Shown here piece after piece: positions 34,091 to 42,086 of a stretch of 49,788 nucleotides of DNA. The position numbers and the translations under genes were made by a program. The stretch covers positions 1 to 49,788 of the forward strand of contig CAZPUS010000023.1 of assembly GCA_964589825.1 (NCBI GenBank). Reading direction: 5' to 3'. Each line of letters opens with the position of its first letter. Position 1 is the first letter of the stretch. The notes beneath the pieces are model-generated. The model worked only from the letters and a program-made list of their open reading frames with translations. It was not told the origin of the DNA and did not search any database. The DNA comes from CAZPUS01 sp964589825. GTDB lineage: Bacteria; Fibrobacterota; Chitinivibrionia; Chitinivibrionales; WJKA01.

Positions 34091-36229
34091 ATGTCTCTAC
34101 GAAAAGAAGCGGTAACAACCATTGCCGCGCAGAAATCGAGTTCGAATCATATCACTGTAAACGACTCGGTAACCGACACGTATGGTACCGACGTATTCAA
34201 CATTAAAACAATGAAGGAGTACCTGCCTAAAAAGGTCGTCCGCTCCCTCATAAATACTATGAAACACGGTAGTGCAATCGATCCGGAAATTGCTGACGAA
34301 GTGGCGTCGGCAATGAAGAACTGGGCAATTAGTCGCGGTGCGAGCCATTACACCCATTGGTTTCAGCCGTTGACCGGCTCCACAGCCGAAAAACACGACT
34401 CGTTTATCGAGCCGGACAATGAAGGCGGCGTACTGATGAATTTTTCGGGAAAAAATCTTATCAAAGGCGAACCTGATGCATCGAGTTTCCCCTCGGGTGG
34501 TATCAGAGAGACCTTTGAAGCACGTGGCTACACGGCATGGGATCCCACGAGTCCCGCATTTATAAAACGTAACGAAAACGGCGCAACACTCTGCATCCCG
34601 ACGGCATTTTGCGCCTATACCGGCGAAGCACTCGATAAAAAAACACCGCTTCTTCGTTCTATGGAAGCGGTTTCGGAACAGGCGACCCGCATATTGAAAT
34701 GCTTTGGCAAAACAAACGGCGGCAAAGTAACGACCACGCTTGGAGCCGAACAAGAGTACTTTCTTATTGACAAGCAATTCTACTATGCACGAACCGATCT
34801 TGTGCAGACCGACAGAACGCTTTTCGGAAACATCTCGCCAAAAAATCAGCAGCTGGACGATCACTATTTCGGCGCGATAAAAACGCGTATCATCAATTTC
34901 ATGTCCGAAGTGGATAAAGAATTGTGGCGTCTGGGCATCCCGGCAAAGACCCGCCATAACGAAGTATCACCCGCCCAGTTCGAAATCGCGGCCCAGTACG
35001 AAGAGCTTAATGTTGCGGTCGATCACAATATGCTCATAATGGAGACGTTGAGAAAAGTCGCGGATCGCCACGGTCTCGTATGCCTGCTGCATGAAAAACC
35101 GTTCGCAGGTGTCAACGGATCTGGGAAACACAACAACTGGTCAATGTCATACAAAGGTGAAAATCTTTTGGAGCCCGGCCATGATCCACACAAAAACGCA
35201 CAGTTTCTTACCTTTTTGTGTGCCGTGATCAAAGCGGTCGACACGCATGCCGACCTGCTTCGCGTATCGGTCGGTTCGGCTGGTAACGACCATCGCCTGG
35301 GCGCGAATGAAGCACCTCCGGCGGTCATGTCGATTTTCCTCGGCGATCAGCTCACGGATGTAATCGAACAGCTCGAAAAAGGAGAAGCGAGTTCCGCCAA
35401 AAAAGGCGGTATCATGAATATCGGTGCGGGGATACTGCCCCAGCTTCCCAAGGATGCGACCGATCGTAACCGTACAAGCCCGTTCGCGTTTACCGGAAAC
35501 AAATTCGAATTCAGGGCGGTCGGCTCTTCCCATTCATGCGCTGATGCCAATATCGTACTCAACACTATTGTCGCGGACGCGCTCGATGAAATAGCCACAC
35601 AGATGGAAAAACTCGATGCTGACAATTTCAACAAGGGACTGAGTTCGATTCTTACCGAGGTGATTAAAAAACATAAACGGATTATTTTTAATGGTGACAA
35701 TTACGCGGATAAGTGGCTCGAAGAAGCGCAATCCCGCGGACTGCCCAATCTGCGTACTACCCCGGAAGCACTCGAAAAATTCGTGAGCGATAAAAACATC
35801 TCCCTGTTTAACAAATACAATGTGTTGAGTGAAAAAGAACTCAAATCGAGACATGAGGTATTCGCCGAAGAGTATGAAAACAAAATCGATATAGAAGGCC
35901 GTGTTGCGCTCGATATCGCAAAAACAATAGTACTTCCTGTAGCGATAGCACAATACAGCGACTACATCGATGGACTGCATGGGGTGCTTTCGGCGAAAAT
36001 AGAGGCAGGAAGTAACGCGCTCAAGTCGAATGCCGAAAAACTCGGTTCGCAGGTAGATACGCTTTCCACCGGTATCGATGCACTCCAAAACGCAATCGAT
36101 TCCGGGAAAACAGCCTCGATTATCGAGAAGATGAACGCCTTGAGAACTACGGTCGATGCGCTCGAGCTTCTGCTTGACGATGAAATATGGCCGTTGCCCA
36201 AATACAGTGAAATGTTATTTGTGCTTTAA
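34091..36229 (+). CDS. glnN: type III glutamine synthetase GlnN
   Basis: This 712-residue GSIII assimilates ammonia into glutamine using ATP and supplies the substrate for the GltBD enzyme encoded just upstream. GSIII proteins are about 700-730 residues, far longer than GSI. Visible family blocks include HWFQPLTGSTAEKHDSF, FPSGGIRETFEARGYTAWD, the metal-binding GAEQEYFLID, ETLRKVADRHGL with HEKPFAGVNGSGKHNNWS, the nucleotide/glutamate-site RTSPFAFTGNKFEFRAVGSS, and NTIVADALDE. GAGGAGG lies seven or so bases before the ATG. The C-terminal 150 residues are helical. Expression is predicted to depend on sigma54. The adenylylation-site region of GSI is absent, as expected, so control is probably transcriptional. 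Confidence 0.97.
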   Translation: MSLRKEAVTTIAAQKSSSNHITVNDSVTDTYGTDVFNIKTMKEYLPKKVVRSLINTMKHGSAIDPEIADEVASAMKNWAISRGASHYTHWFQPLTGSTAEKHDSFIEPDNEGGVLMNFSGKNLIKGEPDASSFPSGGIRETFEARGYTAWDPTSPAFIKRNENGATLCIPTAFCAYTGEALDKKTPLLRSMEAVSEQATRILKCFGKTNGGKVTTTLGAEQEYFLIDKQFYYARTDLVQTDRTLFGNISPKNQQLDDHYFGAIKTRIINFMSEVDKELWRLGIPAKTRHNEVSPAQFEIAAQYEELNVAVDHNMLIMETLRKVADRHGLVCLLHEKPFAGVNGSGKHNNWSMSYKGENLLEPGHDPHKNAQFLTFLCAVIKAVDTHADLLRVSVGSAGNDHRLGANEAPPAVMSIFLGDQLTDVIEQLEKGEASSAKKGGIMNIGAGILPQLPKDATDRNRTSPFAFTGNKFEFRAVGSSHSCADANIVLNTIVADALDEIATQMEKLDADNFNKGLSSILTEVIKKHKRIIFNGDNYADKWLEEAQSRGLPNLRTTPEALEKFVSDKNISLFNKYNVLSEKELKSRHEVFAEEYENKIDIEGRVALDIAKTIVLPVAIAQYSDYIDGLHGVLSAKIEAGSNALKSNAEKLGSQVDTLSTGIDALQNAIDSGKTASIIEKMNALRTTVDALELLLDDEIWPLPKYSEMLFVL

Positions 36230-36324
36230 CCCTGTTGCGCGGGAATGATAAAAAATGGGAAAAATAGAATGAGTATGAGTTCCCGGTAAGCATTTTACGC
36301 ACCGACCAGGTTACAGTACGCACC

Positions 36325-36349
36325 CGTGACGGTTTCCGCACGTTTTTTT
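36325..36349 (+). terminator. intrinsic terminator of glnN
   Basis: CGTG(A)CGG pairs with CCGCACG around TTT, a 7-bp stem with one bulged A, and is followed by TTTTTTT. It lies 95 bases past the glnN stop. Confidence 0.7.
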
Positions 36350-36581
36350 GATCTTACTTTTTTGTAAACTCCGCGATTGCTTTGTTTACATGTAAGAAAA
36401 TATACGAACCGAAACCTTCCGGGTGCGTTTTTTTAATTCAACATTTGCTTCCCCGACCGATTTTATCCGGGTATGCCCGTGCACACTTCAGGAAATATGA
36501 AATCATCCGCGATGCCTGTGTGTCCGATTACGATACCGCTACCGGGCACGGGATACTGCACACACCTGAATTGCTGAAAAC

Positions 36582-36621
36582 AAAAAAAGTCCGGCATCCT
36601 GTAAAAGGAACACCGGACTTT
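36582..36621 (-). terminator. intrinsic terminator of the 926-residue secreted protein gene
   Basis: On the minus strand AAAGTCCGG and CCGGACTTT pair (arms 36613-36621 and 36586-36594), followed by a T-run (A7 on plus at 36582-36588). It lies 36 bases past the stop. The 36350-36581 stretch between the two convergent terminators shows nothing I can identify. Confidence 0.85.
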
Positions 36622-36657
36622 AACGCGTAATGCGTAACCCCTTCATTGATTATGAAC

Positions 36658-39438
36658 CTACTGTGGTATACAAATGCGGCGGATCATCCTCTCTCCGCGA
36701 TGGTCAACGCGAAGAATATAGATTCCGTTTCCGGTATTACCGAGCGGTAACAGAAGGCTTCCCGGACCGATGATTGCTCGCTGCTGTATACAGGCACCGT
36801 ATGCATTGAAAAGAGCAGCATTGTATACGCCGCTTCGTCCTATGTCGAGAGATAATTCATTTCTTGATGTATGTACACGGATGTACTTCGAAATGCCGGT
36901 ACGACCAGGACGAAGAGACGTCTCCCATCCAGTCGAAACCGACATGGCGCTGTCACCAAAACCGATATCATAATAGAGGCTGTCGAGCGGATTTCCGGAC
37001 GCATCGGTAAACTGCGCAGCGAACCAGTTGTCATTGCTTTCTTCACGAAGCCTGAAGAGGAATGAATTCTTTCCCTGCGAAAGCTCGAATTGAGGTGAAA
37101 GCACGGGATCGATGTCTCCGCCTCCGGAGAATGAACTGTCAATAACCTTTTCACCGTTGCGCCACACGGTCAGCGCATTGTTAAACGTATAATTGAACCG
37201 AACGGTCTGCTGCCGCGGAGAATAGATAGTGACAAACCAGTAGGCGATGAAATCTTCTTTCTGTTTCTTTTTGCTGAACCAGTACCAGATAAGCTCGTTA
37301 TCACGGGTAGAGCTGTCGTTCGTGGTACGCAGGCGCCAGGTAAGCGTATCCTGATCAATGACAAGATTGCGTCCGGAGGAAGGAGTCTGCATATCTGAAC
37401 CGGTATATGCCTGTTCTATTTCGGCACTGTCTTCATAGGGTAAAAAGGGAGCATGTGCGCTGTCCTCTAAAAGCAGCATTGTACGAAGGAATCCATCCGG
37501 CAGCGGGCGTCCTTTAAGTGTTTCCGCTCCGATATGAAACAGACCGCTTGATGCCATATTGTCAGGATCCTGATAATCAACCACTTTTAGAATTGCAGTT
37601 TGTGACTGCGTATCGGGCACACTCCACGGGAAATTGCCCCAGTAGTCATTTCCGGTCGATATACCACCCGAATCGGTAATTTCGGTAAACGTCAATCCCC
37701 CGTCGAAGGAAAGCATCACCTTTATCTGACTCACATTGTTTGCACTCCACCGCACGTAGTGTCTGGATGGGCCTTCTACCTTCTGACCTTCGGTTGGATT
37801 ATGCATCCGAATCCATGGAATCCCCTCAATGGTAACCTGCGCGGTTGTGCTGAAAGCAGACTTCTGGATATCACTTCCGTCAAGATCCTTGTACGCGCAT
37901 ACCCGATATTCATAGGTGGTATGATAGCCCAGTACCTCATCAATGTATGATTCTTCATCAGCACCGGTTCTCGCGACCTCATCCCACGTACCGTTTTTTA
38001 CGCGGCGTTGAATAATATAACCGGATTCCTGCGCGGCATTATCAGTCCATTGTACCGTTGCATCCAGCAGACTGTCACCGGTATCGCTTACCGTTAGAGA
38101 CGTAGGTGCCGGAAGTGCATCACCGGTATACACCGTAACCTTATACGATGCGGTATTCGACGTCTGTGAATTACTCAACGATACCCGTACCGATAATGTA
38201 GAATCAGCATCGGGCAAATTATCGGTGTGCACTTCTGTAGTAACGGTCTGCGTATTGCCACTGCCGTCGATCGCGACATCGAGCCAGTCAGGATCTGCGG
38301 GTGCAACGGAGGCTTCGAGTGCTGATGACAGGGATACTCCAACCGTCACGTTTTGCGCACTCAACTCCTTTGAAATCGTGCCGGAGGCTCCCTGTGCAGT
38401 GAATACCAACTCCTGTTTATCGATAACCACATATACCTGGTTATCGTGTGGATCGGGCAAAGCCCCATACCATACCTGACGTGTTCGCAAATCGCAATCT
38501 CCGCAATCGGGCCGGGTAAAAATACCAAGACTTTCCGGTTCGGCGGTTTTCCAGTTCCAGAAAATCGAGTGCCGAGAGCCGTTTTCAAGGGCGACATCAG
38601 AGGCAAGAATGCTGTCGTTATTGATACACTGTGCGATCGGCCGTGCGTGATTGGTGTACGGTGGTTTTAAGCCGTAATCGCCGTAGATTGTCTCGAGCGA
38701 ATCTTCGTGCTGTTTGGTTACCCACAGGTCACGATGATACGCTTCCCCGCTGATTCCGACAAGAAATAACGTGCCATCCGCACTCATCGTTCTCCCATGC
38801 CCCCATTCGGTGCGCCATACCACGTCATAATCGGTAAAATCATCGTTAAAGTGTACATAAGGATGCCCTCCGCGTGAATATCCTCTGACACCGCAGTACA
38901 TGGAATCGACATCGTGGGCATCAAGATCCCCCAACCACATTCGCTTTCCGTCAGCCGAAGCCTGAAACGTGGCTCTCCAATAGTCGCATTTTTCTCCGAG
39001 ATCGGATGTAGTTACGATGATACGCTGCGATCCGGTTGACGGATTGTAGAGATGAACGTTTCCATCTCCTCCCCACTGTGATTTTTCGGGGAGATAGATA
39101 AACCCATTGGTTGACCAATACAGCTTGCCATGATTGTAATTGAGAGAATCTTCATAGATAAGCGAGGTCTCACCCGTACCGTCATTATTCATGGTAAACA
39201 GCGAATCGTCTCTGAAATAGGCGATCTTTTTCCCGTCCGGAGACAGGCAGACCGATTCGAAATTCCCATCGAGCAGCTGTGTCACCGTGCCGGCCGGATA
39301 CTGTGAGATATACGCCTCTTTGCCTTTCCAGACCAACAACGCACTCGCCTCCTCCGCCAGTGCGGCCGTACAGGCACTCGCGACGAGCACTAACACAAAA
39401 CCCAGCCTGTATTCCCATCTTCTCAGGAATTCACACAT
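36658..39438 (-). CDS. secreted propeller, FN3 and PA14-like protein with T9SS-like tail
   Basis: This is a 926-residue exported protein with signal peptide LGFVLVLVASACTAALAE. Residues about 30-340 are PD40/TolB-like blades (FESVCLSPDGKKIAYFRDDSLF is the clearest). A cell-surface beta domain follows, then an FN3 domain (LPAPTSLTVSDTGDSLL...AAQESGYIIQRR...TTYEYRVCAYK). After another Ig-like segment (VRWSANNVSQIKVMLSFDGGLTF) comes a galactose-binding/PA14-like domain (ALTVWRNGEKVIDSSFSGGG...LSQGKNSFLFRLREESND). It ends in a T9SS-like tail (VYNAALFNAYGACIQQ...GIYILRVDHRGERMIRRICIPQ). GGAGG precedes the ATG by about 8 bases. No catalytic site is recognisable. Surface polysaccharide binding is the best guess. 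The propeller section resembles the protein encoded at 24089-25540. Confidence 0.78.
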   Translation of the reverse strand: MCEFLRRWEYRLGFVLVLVASACTAALAEEASALLVWKGKEAYISQYPAGTVTQLLDGNFESVCLSPDGKKIAYFRDDSLFTMNNDGTGETSLIYEDSLNYNHGKLYWSTNGFIYLPEKSQWGGDGNVHLYNPSTGSQRIIVTTSDLGEKCDYWRATFQASADGKRMWLGDLDAHDVDSMYCGVRGYSRGGHPYVHFNDDFTDYDVVWRTEWGHGRTMSADGTLFLVGISGEAYHRDLWVTKQHEDSLETIYGDYGLKPPYTNHARPIAQCINNDSILASDVALENGSRHSIFWNWKTAEPESLGIFTRPDCGDCDLRTRQVWYGALPDPHDNQVYVVIDKQELVFTAQGASGTISKELSAQNVTVGVSLSSALEASVAPADPDWLDVAIDGSGNTQTVTTEVHTDNLPDADSTLSVRVSLSNSQTSNTASYKVTVYTGDALPAPTSLTVSDTGDSLLDATVQWTDNAAQESGYIIQRRVKNGTWDEVARTGADEESYIDEVLGYHTTYEYRVCAYKDLDGSDIQKSAFSTTAQVTIEGIPWIRMHNPTEGQKVEGPSRHYVRWSANNVSQIKVMLSFDGGLTFTEITDSGGISTGNDYWGNFPWSVPDTQSQTAILKVVDYQDPDNMASSGLFHIGAETLKGRPLPDGFLRTMLLLEDSAHAPFLPYEDSAEIEQAYTGSDMQTPSSGRNLVIDQDTLTWRLRTTNDSSTRDNELIWYWFSKKKQKEDFIAYWFVTIYSPRQQTVRFNYTFNNALTVWRNGEKVIDSSFSGGGDIDPVLSPQFELSQGKNSFLFRLREESNDNWFAAQFTDASGNPLDSLYYDIGFGDSAMSVSTGWETSLRPGRTGISKYIRVHTSRNELSLDIGRSGVYNAALFNAYGACIQQRAIIGPGSLLLPLGNTGNGIYILRVDHRGERMIRRICIPQ

Positions 39439-39517
39439 AATTGTGCCTCCGCCATTACAATAAAAAAATTCATTCCCACGATAAACTCAGCCATCATTGA
39501 TTCCCTCTTATAAATAT

Positions 39518-39547
39518 ATTCTACAATTCATGTGCTGGAATTGACAA
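39518..39547 (-). promoter_or_regulatory. candidate sigma70-type promoter of the 926-residue protein
   Basis: On the minus strand TTGTCA (39542-39547) and TAGAAT (39518-39523) are 18 bases apart, about 80 bases upstream of the gene. Spacing is one over ideal. The rest of 39439-39741 contains nothing further that I can support. Confidence 0.5.
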
Positions 39548-39741
39548 TCTTGCCGTCTTACATTGTATTTTCACCCATATCAACCGGTACAATACACAGA
39601 TAAACTTCCAAAGAATTTCACGGATCCCCCGGTATCTTTTCCGTCAGCCATATCCTATATAAAAAGCGACAGCGGGAAAATAACCAGAATCATCTTTCCG
39701 CAGCAAAGACCGAAACTGTTAAGAGAATTTATGACGTATGT

Positions 39742-39957
39742 TTAGTCTATGTTCCGGGTCGTCATTTTTATGGATAGGATAGATCCATCTTGACCATAGT
39801 GGAGATTCTCGGCACATACTCTGCACTCGAACGAACTCGGTCCCTCCAGGTGGCAGAACAAATACCATTGTCCGTTATAGCAGGTAATGGAATGGTGAAC
39901 GTTTCGGGACCGGTTCTCGAGAATCACTCCCTTGTATTCGAATGGCCCCAGGGGAGA
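39742..39957 (-). pseudogene. C-terminal fragment of a GH43-type glycosidase
   Basis: About 71 residues (SPLGPFEYKGVILENRSRNVHHSI, NGQWYLFCHLEG, AENLHYGQDGSI) match the last blades of GH43 enzymes. The family pattern there is GPFxYKGxIL, then HHSIxxxxGxWYLFYH, then the LHYNxDGTI strand. The first two hundred or so residues, including the catalytic acids, are missing. The fragment starts inside the last codons of the long GreA-like gene in another frame, with no start signal of its own. It is a remnant of a lost hemicellulase-type gene, joined to the end of the GreA-like gene by a deletion or recombination. Confidence 0.75.
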
Positions 39958-42080
39958 ATCTCCCACACTGTATATGTATTGTCATTGAATTCGATAGTAT
40001 CACCCGGCTTTTTTCCGAGCAGTACAGCGATAGCATCGGCCTGGTACGAATACACATGTTCAGACGACTCCGAATCCCACGGACCAAGTATGGTAATGCA
40101 AAGAGGCTCCGTTGCTGATCCTGCCACCGGACGAAGCTGCACACGGGTACCGATCGAAATACGAGTCGTATCGACTTTTTCGGGCTGTATGGCCCTGGCC
40201 TTTTCAAGCTGTTGCGTCAACGACTGCGCCTGGGAGGAAAGCCGTTCGTGGCGTGCACGTGCCGCATGATATTCGAAATTTTCCCGTAAATCACCGTATT
40301 CCCTGGTACGCTTAATCTCTTTTGCGTTTTCGGGAAGCTCCTCTTTAACCAGTTTTTGAAGCTGCTCGCGAACCCGGTCTATAGAGTCCTGGGTCACATA
40401 AAAAAGCTCTTTTTTATCGTCACGAAGTTCTTTGAACTGCAGATCGAGGTCCTTGACAATACGCGTCACTCTGTACTCTTCGAGTTGGGTATCTCGACGT
40501 AACAATGCCTTAAGCTGCGCAGCGTCATTAACGTCAAGATTGCCGATGGCGTAAAAAGCCGCCCCCCCGGGATCGAATGCATCGCGTAATGTCGCCGCGT
40601 CTTCACGAAACGTGTCATGACCGAGCACCTTTAAAAGCCCCTGCACGAACGCCCAGTTCGCTTTTTCTTTCAATTCGGGACGATCGAGCATCTTAGTGCA
40701 GATCCATACATAAAAGCGCGGGGCATGCGTAGGGTTCATAAGTGTCGAATCAACCCGTGTAGCCGCTTTTTCAGGATCGTACGCGTACAATCGTGAATAG
40801 AGCACCTCAATAAGCGGGGAATCGCGCTCTACGGTCAACAATGAATCGTATACTTGAGCCCATGTATCCGATTTGGCGTGTAAGAGATCGAGCGCTCTCT
40901 TTCGGGTGGTCCTGTCTTGTATCTCCGAAAAAAGAGCAACAGCATTTCGGGCGGTTTCCCTGAATAGTTCCTCATAAGTAAAGGAGACAACACGCGTATC
41001 TGACGACGCATGCTTTTCGAGCGTGAGTGCAATTTCAAGTGCCCGGGACGGGTTTGCTCTCCATTCATTATCCGCGATTGTAACAAGCTCCTGCGCCATA
41101 TGAAAGACCATATCCGATTTCCGTCCGGAATGGGTCCTAAAAAGTGTAAGTTTATCTTCTACGGATGAGGCACAAAACTCCTCCCACAGCATAGTATCCG
41201 CTTCCCGGGTGGAATCCTTCCATATGTAGACATTTTTTTTCGCGGGATCCGGCATTATACGGGGATCGGTACGTGCTTTTTTCCACCAGGTATTCCATCG
41301 GGACTCCGGAATTATTTCTTTCAAATACTTTTTGACATCGGATCCCCGCAACGAGGAACCCGCACCCGAAAAAAGCTTCTGCAGCAGTGCGCCGGCATCT
41401 TCCTGCGCCAGTTGTTTCAGCGCATCGGGGTTTTGGAGAAGCTCATAGAAAAAATCTCCCGGCTCGACCCTGGTAAACAGACGCTTCGCTTCATCGAGCC
41501 GCAGGGACACTTCTTCGTTGCCCTGCAAAAACCGCGCCCTTACTTTTCCAAGAGAAAGATTGATATCATGTACCTTCCCCGCTCCACGGTTTTCCATATA
41601 GACCGGTGTGGTTTCATCGTATGCAAGCCATGCCTCGCATTCCGAAAGCACCTTTAACGGATCTGTGCTCCCATGTACATTACAGTGCGACATGATGCGA
41701 TCACGATTCGGCTTATCTGCGTACTCACTGGACAGGTTATCTATCAATATGGATTTGATCTCCTGGTTATCCGGTTCGATTTTCAGGATACCGGCACATG
41801 CGTCTGTCAGGGGTTTTTTATCCTGTAACGCGGATAACGATTCAACAAGCAGTTGAATGTACGTCTGGGCCTGATCCTTATGTCCGTTATTCTGCAATGC
41901 ACGGATAACGGGCAAAAAAAACGGCGGATCGTCGGGGTTTTCTTCAAGGTGTCCGAGTATCTCTTCCTCGAGCTCGTTGAATTTTTTTTCGTTCAGCATT
42001 TCCCGAAGATGCGGTGAGAGCTTCTTTTTCTCCGAGAGTCTCGGATCGGCAGGGTTTATTAATGGAAATGTACTGTTCAT
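39924..42080 (-). CDS. greA: long GreA-type transcription elongation factor
   Basis: This is a 718-residue protein whose last 155 residues are GreA. A coiled coil (QDSIDRVREQLQKLVKEELPENAKEIKRTREYGDLRENFEYHAARAR) retains both acidic tip residues (D and E of GDLRENFEY) that stimulate RNA cleavage in stalled RNA polymerase. It is followed by the FKBP-like C-domain (ISIGTRVQLRPV...YSYQADAIAVLLGKKPGDTIEF). The first 550 residues are helical repeats. Long GreA forms of about 700 residues or more are known from Chlamydia and spirochaetes, so this is an established but uncommon architecture. It starts six bases after the GH94 gene, forming one operon. Its last ~10 residues are encoded by DNA that also reads as the GH43 remnant, so the original C-terminus may have been altered. 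Confidence 0.88.
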   Translation of the reverse strand: MNSTFPLINPADPRLSEKKKLSPHLREMLNEKKFNELEEEILGHLEENPDDPPFFLPVIRALQNNGHKDQAQTYIQLLVESLSALQDKKPLTDACAGILKIEPDNQEIKSILIDNLSSEYADKPNRDRIMSHCNVHGSTDPLKVLSECEAWLAYDETTPVYMENRGAGKVHDINLSLGKVRARFLQGNEEVSLRLDEAKRLFTRVEPGDFFYELLQNPDALKQLAQEDAGALLQKLFSGAGSSLRGSDVKKYLKEIIPESRWNTWWKKARTDPRIMPDPAKKNVYIWKDSTREADTMLWEEFCASSVEDKLTLFRTHSGRKSDMVFHMAQELVTIADNEWRANPSRALEIALTLEKHASSDTRVVSFTYEELFRETARNAVALFSEIQDRTTRKRALDLLHAKSDTWAQVYDSLLTVERDSPLIEVLYSRLYAYDPEKAATRVDSTLMNPTHAPRFYVWICTKMLDRPELKEKANWAFVQGLLKVLGHDTFREDAATLRDAFDPGGAAFYAIGNLDVNDAAQLKALLRRDTQLEEYRVTRIVKDLDLQFKELRDDKKELFYVTQDSIDRVREQLQKLVKEELPENAKEIKRTREYGDLRENFEYHAARARHERLSSQAQSLTQQLEKARAIQPEKVDTTRISIGTRVQLRPVAGSATEPLCITILGPWDSESSEHVYSYQADAIAVLLGKKPGDTIEFNDNTYTVWEILPWGHSNTRE

Positions 42081-42086
42081 GCGTGT

